Assembly: GCA_022606425.2 (NCBI GenBank)
Contig: JAHDVF020001325.1
Location: 1,426,001 to 1,490,000 of the forward strand
Direction of reading: 5' to 3'
DNA: 64,000 nucleotides
Source: Lepidostoma basale
Taxonomy: Eukaryota; Arthropoda; Insecta; Trichoptera; Lepidostomatidae
Shown: positions 30,712-40,914 of the stretch, piece after piece
Numbering within the stretch: the stretch's first letter is position 1
Layout: the number at the start of each line of letters is the position of its first letter
The notes under the pieces: model-generated
Seen by the model: the letters and a program-made list of their open reading frames with translations, nothing else
Told to the model about the DNA's origin: nothing
The model's database searches: none
Program-made: the position numbers and the translations under genes

Positions 30712-31278
30712 AAGGCATCTATTGAGAACAGGTAAAACATAATAAATATATAATACCAGAAACGCATGAGAGATGGTTCGACATTAGGAATACAAGATAC
30801 TCTCCAAAGTCAAGAGTATTTGTCTTCTGAACGTACTTTCACGAATATGAAAGACATCGAACTCCGAAGCGATCATGTTCAGCAGTTTGATTGCTCTCCC
30901 CACCGGCATTACCAGAGGCAGGTTGGTTCTGCATGTTGGGAGATAAAACAGTCTGTGCTGACGCTGTCGAAGATAACCATCCGGAACATAGAGATGGATA
31001 GCCTCCAAGATGACGGAATTCTCAAAGAATCCCCTGATAAGTCTGAAGAAATGGGTAAGTGTGCACCCATCCCTTCTTATCTGTAAACTATTGGTCCCCA
31101 GCATGCCCAACAGGAATGCAGTGGGATAAAGCCACGGATAGCTACCAAACTCCCTCATGTAGAGATATCTCAGAAATCTTTTCTGAACCCTCTCTAACAT
31201 GAGCGAGTATCTCGCCTCGTGGGGACTCCATATCACCGAGCCACACTCGAGCCGGCTCCGGACCAATGAGTTATACAA
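30712..31278 (-). mobile_element. LINE 3' end, family L-G (best copy)
   Basis: A 164-residue minus-strand frame (31278-30784) reads MYNSLVRSRLECGSVIWSPH, LMLERVQKRFLRYLYMREFG, LGMLGTNSLQIRRDGCTLTH, FFRLIRGFFENSV, RQRQHRLFYLPTCRTNLPLV and VFHIRESTFRRQ. The LVRSRLE.GS..WSP...LE.VQ..FLR block is the classic segment following the RT domain in Jockey/R1-like LINEs. The RT domain itself is missing. Related copies are at 11270, 14044, 25255 and 41805. Confidence 0.85.
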
Positions 31279-31479
31279 TGTTTTCTTTTAGACAATTAAA
31301 TAACCTATTATAATTATTCACATGCTTACTTTACCAATCATAATCATAACATTATGCTGGTTTTGACAGGTCGCTTTAATTTTTTTCGTCTGACTCTGGA
31401 AGCTAGAAGAAGAAAAGTTGAAACCGGTCGTAAACATAAAAAAATTAATGAGATTTTTTATCATATGATTTTTTTTCCA
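31279..31479. other. Short unassigned stretch with FB-like GAAAC box
   Basis: 31380-31430 contains GACAGGTCGC and TTGAAACCGGTCG in opposite orientation, suggesting a decayed FB-3-like hairpin. The stem II region does not pair. Confidence 0.3.
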
Positions 31480-31998
31480 CAGAAGCAACGACGGCAGTAC
31501 ACAATGAAGTTCTAATGCCAACCCTCATGTATGGAAGTGAAGCTTGTAGCTGGCAAAAGAAGTATGAAAACAGGATAAACGCCGTAGAAATGACTACGAA
31601 CTACGAATTATGTGCGGGAAAACGTTGTACGATAGAATACCAAACGATGAAATAAGAGAGAAATGTAAGGCAGATGACTGCATCATGGAAAAATTAAAAA
31701 AGGATCCTTGAGATGGTTTGGACATATGGAACGAATGGATGAGAGTAGAATGGTTAAAAAGTTGTACGCAAGCAGCGTGAGTGGAAAAAGAAGCCGAGGT
31801 CGACCAAGGAAAACATGACATGACCAAATTAATCAATTACTAAAAGGCGGCCACATTCGAAGTCGGAATAATCGACGTGCGTTCATGGTACGATGTAAGA
31901 ATGTAGAGGAAGCCCGAGAGGTATGCCAAGAGAGAGCATTGTGGCGATCCATCCTCTCTGCCTACCTCTCCGGGGAAATGGCGGGATGGTTAGTTAGT
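31480..31998 (+). mobile_element. LINE 3' end, family L-A subfamily 2
   Basis: Broken frames encode AVHNEVLMPTLMYGSEACSW, RIMCGKTLYDRIPNDEI, KADDCIMEKLKKDP, frameshift, RWFGHMERMDESRMVKKLYA, SSVSGKRSRGRPRKT, and a decayed end with GGTTAGTTAG at 31986-31995. CKADDCIM and SSVSGK distinguish this subfamily from the copies at 3, 20 and 34 kb. Confidence 0.8.
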
Positions 31999-32780
31999 TT
32001 TTTTATTTATTTTCTTTTTCATAAGATTCGTTTTTAAAAGACTTGTAAGCAATCTATGAATTAATCGGTATCAGGGACAGTTTTTTTTACCTTCTTCGCT
32101 GTTCAAACATTAGTTTAAAAAATACTATGGATTTTATTACAAATATTTCCATTTATGACGTCAGTTTGGTTGAATAATTTGTGTAAAAAAGAAGATTAAA
32201 TTAATTTTAAATACGTCGATAACAAGGAACTCAAATTTTTAAGCATACAAAAATATGACTTGATCCCTCCAAATACTTTTGATTTTGTAACAAGGGCCTT
32301 CTAGGATTAAGTTGAATAACCCTTAAGTAAATGGGGCGAGACTTGGAGTAGGGGAAGCTTCTGTTAAATTGTGAGTGATATTCTTATTATTTGTGAATGT
32401 TAAAGTTTACTTCCAGAAAGCCCGGAATGCTTGTAAAAGCTGTAGCGAATTTTCTTTTGAACGAGTTATTTGATTCAAAGTTCCGGACTGAATGCTGGAG
32501 CTTTTGTAATCTAATTTTATGTTATTTTAACTGCGTAGTTACACTAAATAGATTACCACTTCCTCTAGACTGTAAGAATATTTTGTGAATATTTCATAAT
32601 GAAATTTTATATTCTGAACTTTATATTAAGCTGATTGACGCGAGTTGAGTTTAGGTTAAAAAAATTACCAAAATGAAATTTGTATTTTAACGTATATATT
32701 TTTTGTTTGTTTTATAATATGAGAGTTATACTAAAATAATAATAATAATTAATGTTATTATTTTTGAATTCATCTTTAAA
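31999..32780. other. AT-rich stretch, nothing recognised
   Basis: A 63-residue frame at 32397-32588 shows no domain and sits in AT-rich DNA. No repeat match. Confidence 0.35.
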
Positions 32781-32878
32781 TCATTACAGTGCGAGCCAAA
32801 TCGATGTAAAGGTTAAAGCAATCATATTGATTGTCGTGACATGTGATAAGTAGCTAATCTATCGCCATTTTATAACTC
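32781..32878 (-). mobile_element. tRNA-derived SINE, family S1 (3' half)
   Basis: ATCATTACAGTGCGAGCCAA and TCATATTGATTGTCGTGACA match the S1 body at 2388-2470 and 9840-9888. The tRNA head is missing and an L-A fragment begins directly after. Confidence 0.75.
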
Positions 32879-32884
32879 ACAAAT

Positions 32885-33345
32885 TTACCATCACGCCGTT
32901 TCGCCGGAGGAGTAGGCAGAGAGGATGGATCGCCACATTGTTCTATCCTGACATAACTCTCGCGCATCTTTTACATTCACACATCGTGAGATGCACGCTC
33001 GTCGGTTGTTCCTACTTCGAACATGGCCGCCTTTCAGTAATTGATTAGTTTGGTCATGCCATGTCTTCCTTGGCCTTCATCGACTTATTTTTCCATTCAC
33101 ACTACTTGTGTATATCTTTTTAACCATTCTTTCCTCATCCATTCGTTCCATATGTCCAACCCATCTTAATGATCCTTTCATTATTTTGTTCATAACACCA
33201 TCATCGCACCGTATTCACTTATTATATTTTCATTCGACACTCTATCATACACAGAGTATTCCCACATTCGTCTAAGAGATCTCATTTCTACTTTATTTAT
33301 TCTACTTTAATCCTTCTTTTTCCAGTTCCATGCTTCTATATTTTC
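32885..33345 (-). mobile_element. LINE 3' fragment, family L-A (mosaic)
   Basis: Minus-strand copy. Its 3' part (32885-33130) follows subfamily 2 spelling (FEVGTTDERASHDV-like, GGHVRSRNN), and its 5' part (33190-33345) follows subfamily 1 (VYDRVSNENI, RSLRRMW). It is frameshifted throughout. The mosaic could reflect an intermediate subfamily or recombination. Confidence 0.65.
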
Positions 33346-33711
33346 TAGCATAAAAAATAAAGTGGTGTGAAAACTAAAAAACTTGTGTGAACAATATTTA
33401 TAATAACATTGGATTTCTTTGCAAGTCTAGAATATTTTATATGAAATATTTAGAACAGTGTCAGACTTTGTGAATGTGCGTACAATATTACTTATTTATA
33501 GAACATTTCTTATCTTAGAGTGTTCAGCAGACATTCGCCAGATACTCTTTAAATTAAAAGGAATTTGAGATAAGTCCATTAACAATTCAGGAAGATCACA
33601 GTATCAAATACTTTATACCTTTTCTGAAGACATGGTGTTAATAAGTAAAAAAAAGAACACTGACATGATCATGATTAGAAATACATACAAGGTATACTCG
33701 TATATATGGTA

Positions 33712-34615
33712 CAGGGTGTCCCAGTTGTCGACGTCAAGCTGAAAACAGATGATATGGCAAGTCATGCTGGTTTTGAGAAAAATATTTAAAAAAATCTAAA
33801 TTCGTATTTTTGAAATTATATGCATTTAAAAAAAAAACGAGAAAATCACCACCATGTGATGGTCTTTTAACTCCTGTTACCACAAATCTTTACTTTTTAT
33901 CAATTTTATTTTTATCATGTAATCCTAAATAATGCTTCTGTAAATTGTTGCCTAAAATTTGTAGCTAACTACTCCAGTTTGGAAGAAAAACTAACTAACT
34001 AACTAACCATCACGCCGTCTCCCCGAAGGGGTAGGCAGAAAGAGTGGACTGCCACACTTTTCTTTCCTGACATATTTCTCTCGATTCCTCAACATTCATA
34101 CATCGTGTCATGCACGCGCGTCGATTTCTCTGACTCCTCACATGGCCGACATTAAATATTTGATTTATTTGATCGTGCCACGTTTTCCTCGGTCTTCCTC
34201 TATTTCTTGTTCCATTTACATCATTAACATATACTTTTTTTACCATTCTTTCTTCATTCATTCATTGGAAGAAAATGTTACTTTTTGCCCAACCAACTAT
34301 TTAAAATTAACACTACGCCCAATTTTAACTGACTGTACTGAAAATAAAATGTACTATGCTATTTAAGCAGGTAACTTTAAAAGTTGGCTCATTTAATAAG
34401 AATTCCAATGTAGTATAGCACTTGCTTAATTATTTCTTAAATTAGGTGTGGACAATTTTTTTTTAAATGAAATCCAGTTTTGAAAAATTTAAGAAGGGAC
34501 TAAAAGTAATTTTTCGAAGTGTGAGCGAGACAGATAGTGATGCCACTTTTACTAATGTGTGAGACGGATAGATATCATATATTTCCAGCTTGACGTCGAC
34601 ATCTGGGACATCGTG
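33712..34615. mobile_element. TA-flanked MITE-like element carrying a nested LINE
   Basis: CAGGGTGTCCCAG at 33712 and its mirror CTGGGACATCGTG ending at 34615 are flanked by TA on both sides. The inverted ends continue inward over about 44 bp, including TGTCGACGTCAAGCTG on the left and its exact mirror on the right, with several mismatches overall. TA flanks and this end motif fit a Tc1/mariner-group non-autonomous element. No transposase frame remains. A family L-A LINE lies inside at 33988-34265. Confidence 0.7.
33988..34265 (-). mobile_element. LINE 3' fragment, family L-A, nested in the TA-flanked element
   Basis: Minus-strand copy with the tail AACTAACTAACTAACC at 33990. An 83-residue frame (34261-34010) reads MNEERMVKKVYVNDVNGTRN, RGRPRKTWHDQINQIFNVGH and RACMTRCMNVEESREICQER and ends in FGETA. 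It is nearly undamaged. It must postdate the surrounding DNA element. Confidence 0.85.
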
Positions 34616-34924
34616 TATAAATGAGATGTAATATTTTTAAGCTTATGAAATTTAAACTCCAAAGTTTTCAATGAATAACAAAAAAATATTTCATTGTTAC
34701 GAAAAAGGTCCTGTCTTATTCGAGATCAAACCTACGCCCACTGGATCAAGAACGGGCTCTTGAATGGATTATCACTGATCTCTTACCAACTATTTTATCA
34801 TCATTCTATAATATATATTTAAAATTCGTTCATGTATATTAAAAAAAATCTTACACGCTTGCTGATGGTTTTAACTTGTATTATCTCTGTCATGTTTGAC
34901 TGCCCCTTTATATCCGATTCGTTT

Positions 34925-35226
34925 GTTCATTTGACTTCCGAAATGAAGACGCTGATGATGATAACAGGAAAAACACTAAGAGATCGCGTGAGGAACACAA
35001 GAATAAGATAAATATGTGAAGCTGAGGATATTATAAGATGGAGTAGACAGCGCAGTAGAATCTAGTACGGTTATGTCCAAAGAATGGATACCAACAGACT
35101 ACCCACTTCCCATATTGGACTACATATTTAGCCTCACGGTACTCGTCCTTGTGAAAAATATCCTCAAAGATGGAATGACAGCTGGGAGACCACAGAAGTC
35201 CATAGCAAGGAAGAAGAAGAAGAAAA
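34925..35226 (+). mobile_element. LINE 3' fragment, family L-F
   Basis: TSEMKTLMMITGKTLRDRVR, NTRIR, then a GYVQRMDTNRLPTSHIGLHI-type broken segment, PQRWNDSWETTEVH and a (GAA)n tail at 35210-35226. Confidence 0.7.
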
Positions 35227-35254
35227 ATAACGTTTGTTCATTATGTATAATATA

Positions 35255-35420
35255 ATATTGTAAATAAAAAAACTTTTCCACTTTTACTTTCGTATTTCGG
35301 AGGTAATACACCTTCATCATCGTCAGATTTTATAACGTTATCCTGGTGATGAAATTGTAAAACCTTCGAAACATGTTGAGAAAACTAAACTATTAAGAGG
35401 AAAAAAAATATTGTTCTATA
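35255..35420. repeat. Fold-back fragment FB-8, weak core
   Basis: Left arm CTTTCGTATTTCGGAGGTAA and ACACCTTCATCATCGTCAG; right arm CCTGGTGATGAAATTGTAAA and ACCTTCGAAACATGTTGAG. GAAAC plus the palindrome ACATGT are present, but stem II reaches only 3 bp and the first box reads CTGGTGA. A related piece is at 46205-46240. Confidence 0.4.
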
Positions 35421-35825
35421 TCATTAAAAATTTGTCGTAACGGAAATCCACGGTACCTTAAGTACTATTTATATATAAAAAAGTTAATATCCAAAAATAA
35501 AAAAATAATTGATAGGTGTTTTAAATATACATTTAGGAATCATGTAATAAACACATTATTAAAAAATATATACTTATTGGGCACAGAATTAGCGATGTAC
35601 GAGTACTATACATTTCTCACACTTTTATATGTGCCGCACGTGACATTCTTAGTCGTGAATTATCATTTGAAAAGTAAGCGAAGCGCCACAAAACTATTTA
35701 CGTCGCGCTCTTGCTGATATAATATTCGGAGCGTGCGAGAGATAGAAATACTCCAGTGTGCTTTCATTCAAATTGGATGTTTTAAGATGTTCTCTATAAG
35801 CGGTATCCTCGCTCAATGTTTTTTT
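35421..35825. other. Unassigned stretch
   Basis: AT-rich, no feature supported. Confidence 0.35.
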
Positions 35826-35995
35826 AACTAACCAACTAATCATCACGCTGTCTCCCCGGAGGGGTAGGCAGAAAGAATGGACCGTCACACTGTTCTGTCT
35901 TGACATACTTCTCATGTTTCCTCTACATTTATACATCTTGTCATGCTCGCAGTCGATTTCTCCGACTCCTCACGTGACCGATATTTAATAAAGTT
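35826..35995 (-). mobile_element. LINE 3' terminus, family L-A
   Basis: AACTAACCAACTAATCATCACG, then the CTGTCTCCCCGGAGGGGTAG terminus; on the minus strand it continues with a decayed RACMTRCINVEETREVCQ and stops near 35995. Confidence 0.75.
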
Positions 35996-36640
35996 TTTCA
36001 AAATTAGTATTTCTCGATTGTCTTTCATGTTTATAGTGGTAAGATTAAAATGTGATCCTGCTTTTCTTTAATGATTTTAAATTGGAGCAATATAAGATAT
36101 TTTTATTTATTTTTAGAATTCAAATTATTATTTTGAAGTGTATGTTACACAGAACCATAACGGGTGGAATATCTTAACTCTGCAAAGAAAGGATTAAGAG
36201 CATTGCGCATGTCAAATATTAAAAAAATGTTTACATCCAAAACAGGAAAAGGGATATTTATATTTCGACAAGAATTTAGAAAGAGTAAAAATATGTATGT
36301 CAACATTGGCTTGTTTACTAACAAAAATGGGTACAAATTCGTGGAGTATTTACTTGTTTGGGGATACATATTATTTTAGCAATGCTGATATATATATTTG
36401 TACCGGTTAGCTTTTAATTTAAAATGCCTTTGAGAGTATAATATCGGAGCATGTGCGTATATCGTGGGTTATGGGTAAAACGTTAAGGTCGGTTCAGAAA
36501 TAACAGGCTGTAGTGAAAGAATATAATCTTATAATACATAATTAATTATTGTATTAATTAAAATAGTTTAGACACATGGAAAGAATGAATGAAAACGTCA
36601 TTCGACCTTTATCGTCACGTGAATTAACCAATATAATATA
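35996..36640. other. Unassigned stretch with a small open frame
   Basis: 36164-36379 is a 71-residue frame (NIKKMFTSKTGKGIFIFRQE and NIGLFTNKNGYKFVEYL) with no domain I recognise and no context to support a gene. 36565-36600 contains a scrap of L-A (TAGACACATGGAAAGAATGA). Confidence 0.3.
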
Positions 36641-36710
36641 TGGAACCGAAACATGGAACTGACAAACGAAGGACGGGAATACGCTGAGGAAGAAGAAGAA
36701 GAAGAAGTTT
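36641..36710 (+). mobile_element. Chimeric scrap: L-A joined to L-E/J tail
   Basis: GGAACCGAAACATGGAACTG (L-A, the GSETWNW region) passes into GACGGGAATACGCTGAGGAA and (GAA)n, identical in layout to the L-E/J terminus at 28979-29008. Two LINE families are joined within 70 bp. Confidence 0.6.
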
Positions 36711-36748
36711 ATGCGAAAACTGTTGACAATATTACAAGCAAATATAAT

Positions 36749-37780
36749 GTGGGAAAAACGGTGATTAGTAAGAACAATTGTACATATGAGGAATTTAAAT
36801 AATTAATAAATAAGGAAAAATAAAAATAAAAAATTTAAAACTGATCACGGCAATAACATCGCTGGACACGGAAAGCACTGCTAGTGTCAGAGTAAATGGG
36901 GATCTTACAGCCTGGTTTGATATCAATAAAGGTGTCAAACAGGGGTGTGTAATGTCTCCATGGTTGTTTAATCTATATATGGACAAGTGTATGAAAGAGC
37001 TGAAAGGGTTGGAAGCAGGTGCGAAAATGAACGGTGTGTCAGTAAGCTGTTTGTTGTATGCGGACGACGCTGTGCTACTTGCAGACAACGAGCATGAACT
37101 GCAAGCCCTGGTGTCTAGTATGTATGAGGTATGCAAGCGATACGATTTGATGATGAATGTGAATAAGTCTAAGGTAATGATTTTCGAAAAGAAGGAAGCA
37201 TGACAGTCTGCAACATTAGTGTAAACGGTGAAAATCTGGAACAAGTGGATGAATTTGTTTATTTAGGAAGTATGTTTACAAAGGATGGGAGGGTGGAGAA
37301 GGATATTGAAAGAAGGGTTGGGGCAGGCAACAGAATAAATAAATAAATAAATAAAAGTAGAATAAATGCAGTTGAAATGAGATCTCTTAGAAGAATGTGT
37401 CGATACTCTGTGTATGATAGAGTGCCTAATGAAAATATAAGAAGTGAATACGGTGCGAATGATGGTGTCGTGAACAAAATAATGAAAGGATCATTAAGAT
37501 GGTTTGGACATATTGAAAGAATGAATGAAGAAAGAATGGTAAAAAAATTATATGTTAATGATGTAAATGGAACCAGAAATAGAGGAAGACCGAGGAAAAC
37601 GTGGCACGATCAAATAAATCAAATATTGAATGTCGGCCATGTGAGGAGTCAGAGAAATCGACGCGCGTGCATGACACGATGTATGAATGTTGCGGAAGTA
37701 AATTTAATAAAGTGGGAAATAACGGTGATTAATAAGAACAATTATACATAAGAGGAATTTAAATAATTAAAAAATAAGGA
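36749..37780. repeat. LINE segment flanked by 68-bp direct repeats
   Basis: GTGGGAAAAACGGTGATTAG...AATAAGGA at 36749-36816 recurs at 37712-37780 with about five differences. The L-A copy 36830-37700 lies between. Beyond the right repeat an older L-A terminus follows. Confidence 0.8.
36830..37700 (+). mobile_element. LINE family L-A with partial RT domain
   Basis: Encodes the back half of a reverse transcriptase: STASVRVNGDLTAWFDINKG, VKQGCVMSPWLFNLYMDK, then SCLLYADDAVLLADNEHELQ, with the catalytic YADD at about 37056. A frameshift at 37200 follows MIFEKKEA. The downstream part (CNISVNGENLEQVDEFVYLG) loses about 43 residues at 37333-37354, where (AATA)n sits at the junction. It then resumes at SRINAVEMRSLRRMCRYSVY and runs to RACMTRCMNVAEV. 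Retro-element replication protein, now inactive. Confidence 0.85.
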
Positions 37781-37864
37781 TGGAGTGCCGCATCGGTTAA
37801 AGTGTGGCATTCCATTCATTGTGCCTACCCTTTCGAGGAGACGGCGTGATGGTTAGTTAGTTAG
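37781..37864 (+). mobile_element. LINE L-A terminus with chimeric 5' junction
   Basis: GGAGTGCCGCATCGGTTAA joins AGTGTGGCATTCCATTC, then GAGGAGACGGCGTGATGG and TTAGTTAGTTAG. The junction matches that at 24305-24510. Confidence 0.7.
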
Positions 37865-38061
37865 GATTTTTAAAGTTCTTTATCAATCAATATCCAATAC
37901 ATTTATTATTCAACCTGTATTTCTAAAGCAAATTTGCATGTATGTCCTGTTCACATGTCAGTTGGACCGGGGACATGGGACTGTGTTTACTCTGAGCTTA
38001 GAAACGGTTAGCCGAATATATAATACATTACTATTTTTATTAGTCAATCCGACTTCCCCAG

Positions 38062-38218
38062 AACTAGGGGATAGAACGCTTGGCTCCTGATCCAGGGGAC
38101 TTGGGTTCAAGCCTGGGCACGACCAGATTCCTTCTTCATAATAATGAGCTATTTTCTGCTCACATTGAAGATTGTAATAATAAATTCTAATATCATTGAT
38201 TTAAATCCTTGGTATTAG

Positions 38219-38265
<47 letters not shown>
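38062..38265 (+). mobile_element. tRNA-derived SINE, family S2, with 40-base poly(A)
   Basis: The head lacks a few bases of the A box (ACTAGGGGATAG); the B box is GGTTCAAGCC (38105-38114). The body matches 1760-1860 almost throughout, including TAATGAGCTATTTTCTGCTC, and the tail is an uninterrupted 40 A at 38226-38265. The long clean tail suggests a fairly recent insertion. Confidence 0.85.
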
Positions 38266-38267
<2 letters not shown>

Positions 38268-38564
38268 AGCCCTAAAGCAAACCCTTAAATTATTTACTAA
38301 TACGAGGGTTTTAATGAATTTTGATGACTTTGAATTACCATTTAATCCTTGTTCCAGCTTCAAAGAATACATAAGGCAAATAATTGGATTCTGTGAGTTA
38401 CTTAATAAGGGCGTGTTTTACAAAACATACACAGCATTATAAACAAAACGTGATATGTGCTAAAAATAATTAACACCGCTTTCCTAACGATTTAAGCGAA
38501 ATATTTCATTTCTATTGTGGAGCTTTGAAGCACGCCGAAAAAATAATCTTTCATACAAACCAAA

Positions 38565-39795
38565 ACTAACTAACCATCACGAAATTTCTGGAGAGGTAGG
38601 CAGAGAGGATGGATCGCCACAATGCTCTGTCCTGGCATCTTCTTCTCTGGTTTCAATCCTGGGATTGGTTTGCAGCAATTTCCTCCATTATTCTCTTCCA
38701 TTTTTCCCTGTCTTGTGCGGCTCTTTTGAAATCTCCATATGATGAGCAGCGTACGTCCACCAACAGGTCCTCCAGGTACTCTCGGCGTGGGCGTCCCCTA
38801 GAGTTTGTCCCCTCGATCATACCCTCCATTATGGCATGCAAAAGACCTTCTTGACGTATTACATGGCCGATCCATCTTGCACGCCTTTCGGACAAGGTCC
38901 TGAGCAGGTGCCTTCCTCCTTCGATTCCTTGAAGAACTTCCTCATTCGTGATGTGGTCTCTCCAGGAAATTCCAAAGAGTCTTCTATAAGACCACATCTC
39001 AAAAGCCTCTAGTCTTCGCTTATCCCTTTCGGATAGGCACCATGTCTCGCAGCCGTACATCAAGACACTCCATACATAGGTCTTGATGAGGAGTATTCTC
39101 AGTTTTAGGTCTATATTATTTGACTCTATTATTACTAATCTACTCTATATTAGGTAATCCTGGCATACCTCTCGGGATTTCTCTACATTCATACATCGTA
39201 CCATGCACGCACGTTGATTATTCTGACTTCGAATGTGACCGCCTTTTAGTAATTGATTATTTGGTCATGCCATGTTTTCCTCGGTCGTCCTCGGCTACTT
39301 TTTCCACTCACGCTGCTTGTGTACAACTTTTTAACCATTCTACTCTCATCCATTTGTTCCATATGTCCAAACCATCTCAGGGATCCTTTTTTAATTTTAT
39401 TCATGATGCAATCATCTGCCTTACATTTCTTCCTTATTTCATCTTTCGGTATTATATCATACAACGTTTTCCCGCACATTCTTCTTAGTGATCTTATTTT
39501 TACGGCGCTTATCCGGCTTTCATCCTTCTTTTTCCAGCTCCAAGCTTCACTTCCATACATGAGGGTTGGCACTAGAACTCCATTGTGTACTGCCATCTTT
39601 GCTTCTGAGGATGTATTTCTGTTTGCAGTAATGACTTTGAGTGCGCCATTTATTTTATTCCCAGCACCAACCCTACTTTCGATGTCTTTCTCCATTTTTC
39701 CGTCTCTTGTAAACATGCTTACGAACCATTCATACAAACCACTTTCATATTGAAATATAGTTATAGTTAGGTTAATTACTTTGGGATTCATTCAT
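38565..39795 (-). mobile_element. LINE family L-A subfamily 2, split by L-B
   Basis: Minus-strand L-A in two pieces, 38565-38638 and 39158-39795. The coding part (39791-39246, 181 residues) reads EWFVSMFTRDGKMEKDIESR, VGAGNKINGALKVITANRNT, NGVLVPTLMYGSEAWSWKKK, KADDCIMNKIKKGSLRWFGH and SSRGRPRKTWHDQI. It lacks RT motifs. It is the longest frame of subfamily 2. Confidence 0.85.
38639..39157 (-). mobile_element. LINE 3' end, family L-B, nested in L-A with 9-bp target duplication
   Basis: A 519-bp insertion flanked by TCCTGGCAT at 38630-38638 and 39158-39166; the uninterrupted L-A at 45265-45280 has that word once. The 136-residue frame (39063-38653) reads MMYGCETWCLSERDKRRLEA, FEMWSYRRLFGISWRDHITN, RRARWIGHVIRQEGLLHAIM, GRPRREYLEDLLVDVRCSS and QDREKWKRIMEEI, ending at a (GAAGAAG) tail. 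It is the best L-B copy. Confidence 0.9.
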
Positions 39796-40069
39796 AACAA
39801 GTCTCTCCCTTTAGACTATGAGTGTCTCGACGTGACAAACTATTTTTTGATATTCCATGAGCTAATTACTCAACCGCACCCTGGTTTTACATGTAAGATG
39901 AGAAAGTTTTATAATTAGTTTTCTATACAACAAAGATTCATTATATTATTAATACAAAGTTTAAGACACACAATAATATACATAATAAAATAATTTGTAT
40001 TAGATTATTAATAATGTATAAGATTATGTAAGTTATATTTCTTAATGATGTATTACGACGTAATAATGA
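39796..40069. other. Unassigned AT-rich stretch
   Basis: Nothing recognised. Confidence 0.35.
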
Positions 40070-40380
40070 TGTTCTTAAATGATAATGAACTAACAAGGCG
40101 AAACATGTCATTCCCACAAAATATAATAAAACTTTTGGAAAACATACGTTTACATTCATATTAAAAATATATAAATAGTTGTAAGTCTTTGTTTAAGAAA
40201 CAATATACCAACATTTCTACATAATTAATACGAATGGAAATGTATAGTAAGTTTTCTAGAAGTGTAATTATATTTTATGGGAATGACGCATTTCACTTTG
40301 CTACAGTGCATTATCAAATATCATTTATTTGGTGCCTTTAAAATTATAATAAAATTTCTACAAAACAGATGTTTTCATTA
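40070..40380. repeat. FB-1 copies (half plus short-centre copy)
   Basis: 40085-40165 is a right arm (AACAAGGCGAAACATGTCAT, ATAATAAAACTTTTGG, AAAACATACG). 40215-40375 is a copy with a left arm (TTTTCTAGAAGTG, ATGGGAATGACGCATTTC, GCATTATCAAAT) and the outer end of the right arm (AATTTCTACAAAACAGATG), lacking the inner core. Confidence 0.65.
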
Positions 40381-40394
40381 AAATATATAAAATA

Positions 40395-40520
40395 ATCGAA
40401 TGATTTTACCGAAATCTCTAGACGGAAGTTCATTTTAAATAATAATTGAATAAAATGTTTTTTTAACTACTTCCACTTTTGTATTTATTTCGACGGTGAC
40501 CGGTTTCGCCAAGATATAAA
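40395..40520. repeat. FB-3 left-arm fragment
   Basis: ACCGAAATCTCTAGACGGAA, TAATAATTGAATAAAATG, CTACTTCCACTTTTGTATTT and CGACGGTGACCGGTTTCGCC. No right arm. Confidence 0.65.
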
Positions 40521-40914
40521 CACCTTTCATTAAAAAATCTAAAAAAAGCATTCTTATTTTAAAACACACAAATTCGCAGTTTTCAAATAAAGTGCCACCT
40601 GAGAAAATGAGTCTTTCGTCCTTTTCTGTTAGACAAGCCGTCGCATCTGCCCCCTCGCTCCAGCGCCACTCGGCGTCTTCTTAATTGTACTGGAAGACAA
40701 TGTGACGCGTCTGGAGTAATGAAAGCCCCCGCATATCCCTACAGGACAATGGCCATTGTTTTCTCCTGCAGGATGGGATGCAACTGAGGTGACCACAAAA
40801 GAAAAAACGAAAGCGGTCTGTCTTGGTCTGTCGCTTCTCCTATTTTTTTACACCCGAAAAGAATGACGCCCTAAAATAAAGCTAATATTGCAGCATTTTA
40901 ATAATAAATTAATC
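40521..40914. other. Single-copy, GC-richer stretch
   Basis: 40590-40830 contains CATCTGCCCCCTCGCTCCAG, CGCCACTCGGCG, AAGCCCCCGCATATCCC and TGCAGGATGGGATGCAAC. No long frame, no repeat match. Candidate host regulatory or conserved DNA; unproven. Confidence 0.3.

Noticed and set aside
31360..31435. FB-3-like core near TTGAAACCGGTCG
   Set aside because: The stem II region is AAG-rich and does not pair; the remnant is too decayed.
35325..35385. FB-8 as a hammerhead core
   Set aside because: GAAAC and ACATGT fit, but the first box is CTGGTGA and stem II reaches only 3 bp. Kept as a fold-back, not counted as a ribozyme.
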